A DNA stretch of 64,000 bases from Rhizoclosmatium globosum (taxonomy: Eukaryota > Chytridiomycota > Chytridiomycetes > Chytridiales > Chytriomycetaceae): the NCBI GenBank assembly GCA_002104985.1, contig MCGO01000074.1, positions 124,001 to 188,000 of the forward strand, in the 5' to 3' direction. How positions within the stretch are numbered: the first letter of the stretch is position 1; every line of letters starts with the position of its first letter. The notes beneath the pieces were generated by a model that saw only the letters and a program-made list of their open reading frames with translations, searched no databases and had not been told where the DNA came from. A program made the position numbers and the translations under genes. This document shows, in pieces, positions 1 through 8,527 of this stretch.

Positions 1-771
1 CACAACCCCTCAAATGTCGTTGTAATGAATCCTTTCTCGCAAATCCCCCATCACAAACATGACATTTAAACTCTTTTCCGTGCCCATGAACCGTCCGTAT
101 ATGCCTCTGTACATCCCTTTGACGAACGAAATCCGAATCGCATTGGTCACATTTGAAAGGCCGAATATTCGAATGTAAAAAGAAGTGAGATTTGAGGTTA
201 TAACTCTCGGTGAATTCTATCCGTTTAGGTTGATGTTGACAAATAGGTTAGAAATGAATTGTATCAACATACCCTTTTCGCAACCTGCCCACGGACATGC
301 ATAAATCTTGATTGCGCCATCCGATTTGACAATGGGACAGAATGTGCTCATAGTTTCGGCGAGAGCATATCGGCTCCCCATTGGCTTTCTCTTCAAGCCG
401 GATCCTGAGGGTGCAGGATGCGACGGCAAAAATGCCTCACTAATATCAGCCTCACTGACACTGGACTCATATGGAAGAGAAGAGGATGGGATGTCCTTTC
501 GATTATATGGCTGTTTCGATGACTGCGTATCTTGCGGTCGGTTTCGCTGATGAATGTTTTCTGAATCAGACGGGGATGGAACAGCATGATGCAATGGATA
601 TGATGGAGCGTAGGCGAGCTGGGGCGTCGATGATCCGCTCGACAATAGTGCCGGTGAAGAGCTGGTGTCCAGAGATTCGCAAGCAAACGAGTCATCCGTG
701 AGTAGATTGATTCCGCCAGGTCCGCGAAGCACAGGGATGGTATACATAGGGTACGGCAGATACGTTGGCAT
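1..771 (-). CDS. C2H2 zinc-finger protein 1 of the LRGPGG family (3' end cut by window edge)
   Basis: Probable DNA-binding nuclear protein, member 1 of a five-gene local family. The start is ATG at 771; a Ser-rich acidic stretch follows the family motif VLRGPGGINLL at residues 14-24. Exon 1 runs 771-273. A 56-bp intron (272-217, GTATGT...TAG) interrupts the first finger in phase 1, and exon 2 runs from 216 off the window edge. Splicing gives three fingers: a C-x4-C...H-x3-H finger (YACPWAGCEKEF...), a second with KCDQC...H-x4-H, and a third with KCHVC...RHLRGC, where the last ligand is Cys. About 238 residues are visible and the stop lies outside. The target sequence cannot be inferred. Confidence 0.85.
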
Positions 772-1186
772 TGGCGAGAGGACAGGTGGAGCAAGACGAA
801 TGTTGTGTTACTCCTTTTTTCGAATCCGCTTTTTGTCTTCCGTAGGACACGGAGCCAATCAGATTGAAGGATGGCGTTTTGGGCGTGACGAAAAATTTCA
901 ATTTCTTGGATCCCGCTTTGAGTTGGCAACCAGTCTGGCCTCCTTACGCATTAGGTGAGTCTTGGTTTGAACTTACTTTCAACGTAACTGACTTCATTTC
1001 AATCACTGACGCTTGAGTCATTTGAAATCTACAAAGCACATTTCATCCAGCGCCACTGAACGAAAGATCACCGTCCTTAAACATATAATTGAAATCAATA
1101 TGTTTATATACTTAGAATAAAGGGTTCATAGAAACTTTATTTAGAATAAAAAGAATGAAGGTCGTTGTCAGTCGAAAATAACTTAT

Positions 1187-1651
1187 TTATTCCTTAGGTT
1201 GCATGAACGGACGCATCTCAGAGGAGCTGGCCCCGTCATATTTCACAGGCGCCATCATTGGCAGCCCCTGGTTAACGCCACTAAGAGTGTATTTTGAAAC
1301 TAGGTCCAATGACTCCTTAAACACCAGAATGTCTCCAAGCAAGAACAAGCTGCCCAGCACTATGGGCCAGAGATACACATTGCAAGTTGCGGCGATGCCA
1401 TTCCTTGTCATATCAGGATGATCCTTGAGGAATGAGTAACTTGTATTAATATCGTTACATCTCCCTGAACAGGTTCCCCAAACGAGGAAGCCGGCTGCGT
1501 ACAGAAATGTCGTAAAAGACATTCCTCGCAGGTAGTAGCCGCGCAAGCCGACGTTTTCCTTAGACACAAAGTGCAGAGGAATTCTTCCAAAGATTGGAGA
1601 CAAGATGGGAGTTGAGACGAAGCCAATCAGTGTGAATTGAGTGAGTTGCAT
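1187..1651 (-). CDS. Small three-helix membrane protein, copy 1 (SAETRPFNQ-tail family)
   Basis: I do not recognise this 154-aa protein from any named family. It is clearly paralogous to the genes at 1851-2336 and 59760-60265. Three hydrophobic segments are visible (about residues 5-30, 45-62 and 93-112). Between them is a conserved hydrophilic loop with C-N-D-I-x-T-S-Y-S-F-L-K-D-H-P-D. The copies share an R-G-Y-Y-L-R-G-M element before helix 2 and a C-terminal tail ending SSSEMRPFMQPKE, the divergent form of the tail motif. The start MQLTQFTLIGF aligns with the starts of the two paralogues. It sits between two zinc-finger genes on the same strand. Its function is unknown. Confidence 0.75.
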   Translation of the reverse strand: MQLTQFTLIGFVSTPILSPIFGRIPLHFVSKENVGLRGYYLRGMSFTTFLYAAGFLVWGTCSGRCNDINTSYSFLKDHPDMTRNGIAATCNVYLWPIVLGSLFLLGDILVFKESLDLVSKYTLSGVNQGLPMMAPVKYDGASSSEMRPFMQPKE

Positions 1652-1850
1652 TTGCTTGTGCAGAGTGACGACGTTGATGAAAGTGGAGGCGCAATTGATG
1701 GTTTTGAATGCAGAACCTCAAACAATCAATGTTAGAAACAACTGAGCAAAACAGACGAAGAACTGGAACAATTTAATACCTTCGAGCGACAAACTAAGTG
1801 GTAAAGTTCGATATATTGAATCATTATAAATCAAACAATTTATTCACTTA

Positions 1851-2336
1851 TTATGCAAGTGATTGATTGAACGGACGCGTCTCGGCAGAACTGGTCCCGT
1901 AATTGTTCAATGGCACGAAGCTGCTGTTCAATGGTGCAGTTGTGACGATTTCCCTTTCAACACCTTTTCTCTCCTTAGCGTCTCTATAAGCAAGGATGCC
2001 AAAAACAAGGATGGCCTCAATCAAGAAGAAAGAACCAAACGCAAGTCCAATCAAGAGGTAGTTTTTGCACGTGGCATAAACGTCTTTCATTGTGATGTTG
2101 GGACTGTCGTCGACATAAATGTAGGTTGTTCCGATATCGTTGTATCGGTTTTGGTAGACGGGTCCCCAACTGAAGAAGATGACAGCATAGATTAAAGTCG
2201 CAATGGCTATTCCACGTAAGTACGGCTTGCGGAAATTATAGTTGTCCGGTGCACAATATAGTGTGAAGCCCACAAATATGGGAGACAACATCATGGTTGC
2301 AAGGAAGCCAATAATGGCAGAAATTATTGGCTGCAT
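1851..2336 (-). CDS. Small three-helix membrane protein, copy 2
   Basis: This is the second member of the family and is 161 aa when started at MQPIISAIIGF (2336), which matches the starts of the paralogues; the frame is open further upstream to 2444. It has three hydrophobic segments, the WGPVYQNRYNDIGTTY loop and a hydrophilic C-tail containing PLNSSFVPLNNYG and SSAETRPFNQSLA. The tail is the best conserved part between this copy and the one at 60 kb, which suggests a cytosolic or extracellular binding motif. No catalytic signature is visible. Function unknown. Confidence 0.75.
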   Translation of the reverse strand: MQPIISAIIGFLATMMLSPIFVGFTLYCAPDNYNFRKPYLRGIAIATLIYAVIFFSWGPVYQNRYNDIGTTYIYVDDSPNITMKDVYATCKNYLLIGLAFGSFFLIEAILVFGILAYRDAKERKGVEREIVTTAPLNSSFVPLNNYGTSSAETRPFNQSLA

Positions 2337-2454
2337 GCTTTGTTTTGCTTGAATAGAATGTGTGATTAGAATGAAACTGGAGCTACGACTGAACATGCAC
2401 TTTTGGTGAAAGCTTGAGATGCTGCTGAACACGGCGCAAAACATTAACGCGGTG

Positions 2455-2612
2455 GAACCAGCAGCAGAACAGTAACAAAACTAGAGCAAAGTTGCGCGGG
2501 GCATACCTCGAAGATCCACGGAAGCTGAAGCCTTTCCAGGCAACAGAGCGGAATGTCTGCAAAGATGGAGACACTATTACGAGGAAACCAATGAGAGTGA
2601 TAACAAAGCGCT
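2455..2612 (-). pseudogene. Truncated remnant of a fourth three-helix membrane gene
   Basis: The minus strand matches the 5' part of the copy at 59760-60265 almost base for base, including a shared 22-base run over the first helix. Small indels break the frame (TLIGFLVIVSP...KGFSFRGSS...) and the match stops near 2455. No second or third helix remains. This reads as a decayed duplicate of the distant 60-kb copy rather than of the adjacent 1.8-kb copy, whose nucleotide sequence is less similar. Confidence 0.7.
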
Positions 2613-2679
2613 GAAGTGGTTTTGTATTGGCAGAACAGAACAAACTCTGGAGAGTAGAACATCAACAGTCAAAATACAT

Positions 2680-3397
2680 TTATTCTAATTCATTATTCCT
2701 TTCATTTGCTTCTTTTGATTCGTATAATTCCCTCCAGGCCTCTCCCGATTTCGTACTCTGGAATACCTTACTATCATTTCGTTCACTTGAAGGACCACCT
2801 CCACACAACCGTTCATGTCGTCGTTTTGCATCTAAACGAGAAAAGTTCATATTGCACTTCGAACAGCTTGGAAGCTCCTTTGCGAAATTGTGGGTCTCCT
2901 CATGTCGTGTTTTATCATGTTTCCGAACAAACGTCGCATCACAGTGACTGCATTTATGTGGCCGAATATTGTTATGCTCATTATAGTGCGTTTGAAGAGT
3001 GCTTGGCCGGTCAAAGACTGGTTATCACGAATTATTAAGATGATCCAACGGTGTGATTTCACATATTGAGTAGATGTGCTCAAGGAGTGTTCATCATACC
3101 TTTACCACAATGAGGGAATTCACAAGCGTATCGTTTTGGTCTTGGTTTCCGTTTTCGTTTCACAGGTATTGCGCCGCTTGTTGATACTCCTGACTGAAGT
3201 ACTTCTGGTGGACAATAATTCGAGTACGAATCGGATTTATCGTCTTTGTGGTCAAAAGTATCATTGTCTGATTCACAGTGTTCTGAGGAGGAGCAACTGC
3301 CGCTTGAGGAGATCGGCGGGCAACTTGAGGTAAGCAAGTTAACACCGCCAGGACCAATGAAGCTGCCGCTGGGAAACATTGGAATGTAGCAAGGCAT
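2680..3397 (-). CDS. C2H2 zinc-finger protein 2 of the LRGPGG family
   Basis: Predicted 211-aa nuclear zinc-finger protein. Exon 1 is 3397-3100, an 82-bp intron follows (3099-3018, GTATGA...CAG), and exon 2 is 3017-2680 with a TAA stop. The N-terminus holds the variant motif FIGPGGVNLL, then a Ser/Asp-rich region and a basic stretch KRKRKPRPKRY just before the fingers. Finger 1 (YACEFPHCGKVF...HYNEH) is split by the phase-1 intron at the same codon as in its relatives. Finger 2 is KCSHC...H-x3-H and finger 3 is SCSKC...RHERLC with a terminal Cys ligand. Adjacent same-strand paralogues indicate tandem duplication. Confidence 0.88.
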
Positions 3398-3605
3398 TAG
3401 GTATTACGTGGCCAAGGTTTCCTAGATCTTTTTGTTGCCATCTGATTCGAAACTCTGTCACGAATCACATTTTTTGATTTTGTCAGCCGGCACATTCCCC
3501 TTGACGTAAGCAGTAATATTACAAACCATTTAGCTGGAGCATCTATACTTTAACTGAAATCTAAAAAGGGCAATGGATGCGGAGTATAGACGACTTATGC
3601 ACAAT

Positions 3606-4421
3606 TTATTTGAATACAGAATTACAGCCCTTTTCATGCCTCCGCAACGCATCCGTACGGCTAAAACTCATTCCACATGATCTACATGATGAAGAAGGCT
3701 TTCCCTTATGATGCACAGTACGCTCGTGTCGAAGAAGATCATGCTTACGGGTGAACTTGAAGGGACAATCAGGACACTCAAACGGACGGATACCGTTGTG
3801 TTCGTTGTAATGTACTTGTAATGTGCATGGGCGGGCAAAGGCTGATGATATCGGGGTGATTAGTCATGTGAGAGGAGGAAAAAAGAAAGCAATCAGGTGA
3901 CCGCGAGAGACGAAAGAGGGTGGCTTCTTACATTTATCACATCCTGCAAACTCGCACTTGTACTTTTTGGGACGGGGCTTTGAGTGTGGCTTTTTACTCG
4001 ACAGCCTCACTAGTGACCCTGATGCAGCAAAATCGTCGTCGCTCTCGGAAGATACTGGAGAGAAACTCTCGTCGGGACTTGTGGAGGCGGAGACTGAGGG
4101 TTGGCGGTGTTGAACTTGTTGTGTTGCGTAAGGTGGGGAGTCATGGTTCAGCTCAAACGTTTGTGGCAACGCCAGGGGTGCCAGTGGGTTTTCGGGGACG
4201 GAATATGAAGTGGTATAAGGTGGAGTTGCTGAAAGTACTGGACTGTCTAATAGGTTGATACCTCCTGGTCCACGTAATGTTATGGCGGCGGGTGGCTTAT
4301 ATGCCGACGATTCCGAATCAAATGCGTCTACAACCTTGGATTCGGTGGGTTGCCTGGAAAGCTGCAACAAGAGCGCGGAAGCATCTGACTCGTGTTGATT
4401 GTAGACGGGGAAGACGGGCAT
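3606..4421 (-). CDS. C2H2 zinc-finger protein 3 of the LRGPGG family
   Basis: About 241 aa from MPVFPVYNQHES at 4421; the frame is open to an upstream ATG at 4583 (295 aa), so the start is not certain. Exon 1 ends at 3932, the intron is 3931-3842 (90 bp) and exon 2 is 3841-3606 (TAA). The motif TLRGPGGINLL is followed by Ser/Pro/Thr-rich sequence and a basic KPHSKPRPKKYKC run. Finger 1 is completed across the intron (CEFAGCDKSFARP...HYNEH). Finger 2 is ECPDC...RHERTVH. Finger 3 is SCRSC...RRHEKGC, C2HC type. The low-complexity acidic/Ser region looks like an activation or interaction segment (inference). Confidence 0.88.
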
Positions 4422-4583
4422 TATGCTTGACTTTGACAGCAACGGATGGGGTGGTTCAGCAATCTTGTTTGTTGAGGCTTGCAAGAAACGGTTATAGGAG
4501 CTTGGAGGTGGTACCGTGGAGACTTTGAATCCTTGAAGTAGACAAGAGTACGATGAGGGGATTCCGTGTAAATGGTATGACAA

Positions 4584-5152
4584 AGAACGGTTTGAGCGCT
4601 GGCCAAACGAAGATTTTCGAAGAAATTTTTCTTGAGCCCTGCAATTTGCGGAGATGAGGAAAGGCCCCAGAATTCCGTCTTGCTAAGCAGAAATTTCAAG
4701 ATTCCTTCACGTCTGCCGTGAGAGCTTTCCAGTATGTTCAATCGGGTAAGAATTTGACTCAATTCCGACAGACACTGATCGATTTTGTCAAGAAAGGGCA
4801 CAAAAGGATTTACTTGTCGAACTCCGTTGGCTCCGTCAGCCATCCCATTACAAATGACTGTGTAAGAAATGATACGGCAACACGTGCTAAGAAGTCCACC
4901 CTCCATATTACTTTGATCAAACTATTTCAAGCGAGTAGGGGCCGTTACGACGAAATCAACAGAAAAACGCCAGTGCGGACGGTGAAGCCACCTTAAATGT
5001 GGCAGAACCAACTTGAAGTAAGAAATATTGAAAATGTATTAGAGGAAGTAGGAAAAGTTGACTATAAATGATATACATAATAGGTACAATGACGAAACGG
5101 GAAAAGTAGAGCACGTTGGCATCTGGAGGTAATATATTACGAAGGGTAGATG
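4584..5152. other. Intergenic region between zinc-finger genes 3 and 4
   Basis: This holds the upstream region of gene 3 and the downstream region of gene 4. Open frames exist on both strands (for example minus 4906-4421) but show no domain, no splice-supported extension and no similarity to the neighbouring family. I see no RNA gene or repeat here. Confidence 0.5.
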
Positions 5153-6178
5153 TTAGGTTTCCATAGCATCTGACGCTCCACTTCGCCCCTCTCTACCAGG
5201 AAGGAAGCAAATCTTTTCGTGTCGCTTGAGAGAATCAGGCCTCGAAAAGGTTTTGCCACAGCCACGACATACATCTCCTTTAGGTCCAAATGAATGAACA
5301 GTCTTTTGATGTCTGGATGATATAATATTAATAAATGAATTAGTAAAAGTGGAAAACACGTGGAAGTATTGGGTCTGGCTTACCTAAGCAGATCGTTCTT
5401 TCGAGTGAACCGTGCCTGACAGTCAGCTTGAGGACAAATGTGGGCTGGTATCTCAGGATGCATCAATGCAGTATGATTCCTTAATTCACTTGCACGCGAG
5501 AACTCTAATTGATGGTGGATGGCTGAGTAAGTGTGACAGATAACAACGAAGATAACACTCCCAACTGAAAGGAATAAAATACCTTGATTACAATATTCCA
5601 TTGAACAAACGTACACTCGATCCCCTAATGCGTTTGTTTTCACGATTGACGAAACATTGGAAGAGATGACGCTCCATGTGCTATCGCTTTGCCGGCGCAG
5701 GTCCTGATACTCTTGGAAGGGATTTGTGATCGGACCTGGAGATGAGATTGGCGAAGTTGGGATAATGTGGAGACGGCCGGTGCGTGGGTCGCGGTGCGGG
5801 AGGGAGCCGGAAGGAGGGAGTTGTGGTAGTCCGGGCACGGATTCGGGTTGGTGTTTCTGATGTGCTAGGGTATTCTTCGGAAAAGGCTCGTTGGCGTGGT
5901 GGGTCTGGATCTGGGAGCATGTATTCGGTCATTAGGATATCATTCATATCAGCTTCGGGACTGCTGTCGTTGAGGATATCTACGCCACCGGGGCCTCGGA
6001 GGGTAGGTGCTGATGATACGATTGTTTTAATAGACATTGGAGACGTTGCTGCACGTGGATTGTTTCCTCTTGTTGGAATTGGGATTGGGGCAGATGGTTG
6101 CGGGAAGGAGGGCACGCCACCGGCCGTGTTGATTGCGTGAGCTTGTTGACGAGTGTCTGGGAACTGATGTCCGTTCAT
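5153..6178 (-). CDS. C2H2 zinc-finger protein 4 of the LRGPGG family
   Basis: The start is MNGHQFPDTRQQ at 6178, with the motif TLRGPGGVDILN about 50 residues in, followed by an acidic then Pro/Arg/Ser-rich linker. The linker changes reading frame between about 5760 and 5690. Either a small intron (a GTCCGA...ATAG candidate is present but weak) or a one-base indel is needed. The finger exons are clear: ...5583, intron 5582-5505, 5504-5384, intron 5383-5313, then 5312-5153 (TAA). Finger 1 is VCSMEYCNQEF...H-x4-H. Finger 2 is ICPQADC...RHQKTVH, split by an extra intron not seen in the paralogues. Finger 3 is CRGCGKTFSRPDSLKRHEKIC (C2HC). Confidence 0.8.
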
Positions 6179-6678
6179 ATTTAAACGAATGGAGGGAGCG
6201 GGAGTGTACGTTGATGAAGGAGGGAAGAGTGGTTGCGGCAGATTCTAATTCGAGAAGTTGTGATTTGTGGCGGACACTAGGGTTTTTATCAGTTGGGGGA
6301 AAGCGAAAAGATAGCAAAAAAACCGGGGTACTACGCCACCCGCGGTGACTGAAAAGAACTTGAGCACTCAGAACTGATAGGAACTCTGTGATCTGGGGGG
6401 AAGAGTTGTGATATTGGCTTTTGCTGCGCAGAAGGAGGAATGACGCGATTGACAAAGACGTCCGGGCTCTAGCACATGGAATCATCTTAATGTGTTACTC
6501 AGTTTTAAGTGATGAGCGTGCAGCTGTTACTCAGTGAAACATCAATATCAGTTCAGCAATATCAACAGAATCTATTTACGCATTACATTATAAAAAAACA
6601 AACAAACAAATAAGAACGAAGAAGAATACAAAAATACACATGGATGGGCGTTGGTGGTGGTGTGGCTGAATGAATTTG
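6179..6678. other. Intergenic region upstream of zinc-finger gene 4
   Basis: There is no convincing coding sequence on either strand. It contains the 5' flank of gene 4 and the 3' flank of gene 5. An A-rich tract with short CAAA repeats lies near 6590-6620. Confidence 0.5.
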
Positions 6679-7579
6679 TCAGGCTGTTGATGCCTCCGTA
6701 CATCTCCGTTCATGTCTCCTCAAAGAATCTGGGCGAGAAAATGCGTTGTTACAAAATCTGCATACGCAATTCTTAGGTTTCTCTTGTTCCTCTGACTTGT
6801 GGACGGTCTTGAGGTGCCTCAAAAAGTCGTGGCGGCGAGTGAAACGTGAGGAACAAAAGGTACAAGCATGGGGTTTGTCAACTGCATTGCGACTGTAGAG
6901 CATGGAAGGATGGTGTGATGCTGTTGAGAAAGGAAGGTTAGGTCATGTGTTTGTTTTGGCGGCGGGGTGGCGTTTTGTTTGCCAGGGTTGTTAATCTCAC
7001 CTTTTGGGGAATTGATTGAGGAGCCAGAGAGGGCGTATTGGTGGTGAGAGCGGATTGAGAGTAGTGGAGAGGTTGTTGTGATAGGAGGTGGCGTTGTTTG
7101 TGAGATAACACGGGCTTGAGGGACTTGAGTGGCTGTCAGCGAAGGGTAGGTTGGGACATGGTCCTTGAATGGAATGTAGAGCGCGTGGAAGTAGGATTGC
7201 ACAGCAGATTCTGGGAGTTGCATTGCGGAATCATGAGTGGTCCTTGTTGAGATAACGTGGAGGGTGAAGAACTTTGTGAATCATCGTCTTCGTCCTCTTC
7301 CAGGAGGTTGATTCCTCCGGCTCCTCTAAGTACAGCGACGGGAGAGGGCTCAAAGGAGGAGAGAGTTGATGTTGGTGGGGATGGGAGTGAAGGAGAAGAC
7401 AGCGAAGGCAATGTTGTAGACATCTTGCGAGAATGTTGGATTTGAGACAGCGGAGGCAACTGGGATTCAGTTTGACAGATAGTAGCAAGGTATTCCATTG
7501 GAAAGATAGTTACAAGAGTGGATTCGATATCAGTTTTTTCGACGTTGAAATCAAAGCCACCGGGGTTGTTCCTCCCCAC
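6679..7579 (-). CDS. C2H2 zinc-finger protein 5 of the LRGPGG family, first finger degenerate
   Basis: The motif here is VLRGAGGINLL, followed by a run of Glu/Asp and Ser. The start is MGRNNPGGFDF at 7579, with a later in-frame Met at 7498. The frame switches between about 7260 and 7150 without a good intron, so an indel is likely. A 80-bp intron (7000-6921, GTGAG...CAACAG) sits in phase 1 at exactly the family position. The flanking sequence (QYALSGSSINSPK before it, ASHHPSMLYSRN after it) has lost all four ligands of finger 1. Finger 2 (ACTFC...RHLKTVH) and finger 3 (CRFCNNAFSRPDSLRRHERRC) are intact. Stop at 6679. Confidence 0.8.
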
Positions 7580-7822
7580 GAAATCCTGAAAATTTTCACG
7601 TCAAGCTCGCCCCAGATAAGATGTTCAGGGTTGCTGGGTGGCTCAGAAAGTGATTTGGCATGGGGGTATCAGTTCTTGCACTTCAGTTACAGAATACATG
7701 GGTGTTTGAACGTGATCGTTGATCATAAGCAGTTGGATGTTTATATACAGACATACGTTACAGTATGCTTCAGATAGAAAGATCCTCTGTTATAGTCCGA
7801 CATTAACAACCACAATAATAAA

Positions 7823-8130
7823 CTAATTGAGAACAAGATGATAAGTGTCTTGAGATGCCTTGAATAGAATGCTACGGATGCTGAGATAACGTGAGAAGCC
7901 ACCCATCAACACGAAATGAAAAGGGTATTCTTGGGTGGCACAGCAATCTCGGAATAATGCGCCATCAGCGCCAACAAAACATTCAAGGGATCCTAATCTT
8001 TTCCATTGAAACTTCATAGTATCATTTGCTCTATAAACGTCTGAGAGGATTAATTATCATGAATATGAAGACGGTACTGAATGTACTCTTCGACTGGCAG
8101 CGGAGTTGAAAAGTACTCACCTGTTTTGAA
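7823..8130 (-). CDS. Possible two-exon gene fragment of unknown function
   Basis: A 64-codon frame (8017-7823, TAG stop) reads MKFQWKRLGSLECFVG..., extends upstream without a stop to an acceptor (CTCTCAG), and can be joined to a potential donor (AACAG|GTGAGT, near 8130) in phase 1. The upstream frame then reads ELSKIFKT before VYRANDTMKF. No start codon or known domain was found. It may be a real small gene, a 3' fragment, or chance. Confidence 0.3.
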
Positions 8131-8527
8131 AATCTTTGACAATTCCGAAGATGTCCTCGTTCCAATATTGTAGCTTCAATTTATCCTCCTCATATGAATC
8201 ATTATTCTTTGAGGTAAAAACCTGGAAGTTGATGGCTGATGTCCAATAATTTGCGGCTTGAGAGCTACAAGACGAGCTCAGTTAAATATATATGCAACAA
8301 AAAACTGCTGAGATTCTCCTCCATTCAACCTGCCAAGTTGACTTCAATATTTTGGGATGCTTTGTTACGTGGCGTCGTCATAATATACTGTAGCACTTTC
8401 AGCCTTAAAGTGGGTATATTTCGTTAGGACTTAATATGCCACGCCGCCGCTGCCGCCGGCTGTGTCCTTCCTTTTGTTGTTCCTTGTTCACATTGCAAAC
8501 AATTTTTTCGTCGTCTCCAACCACGCA

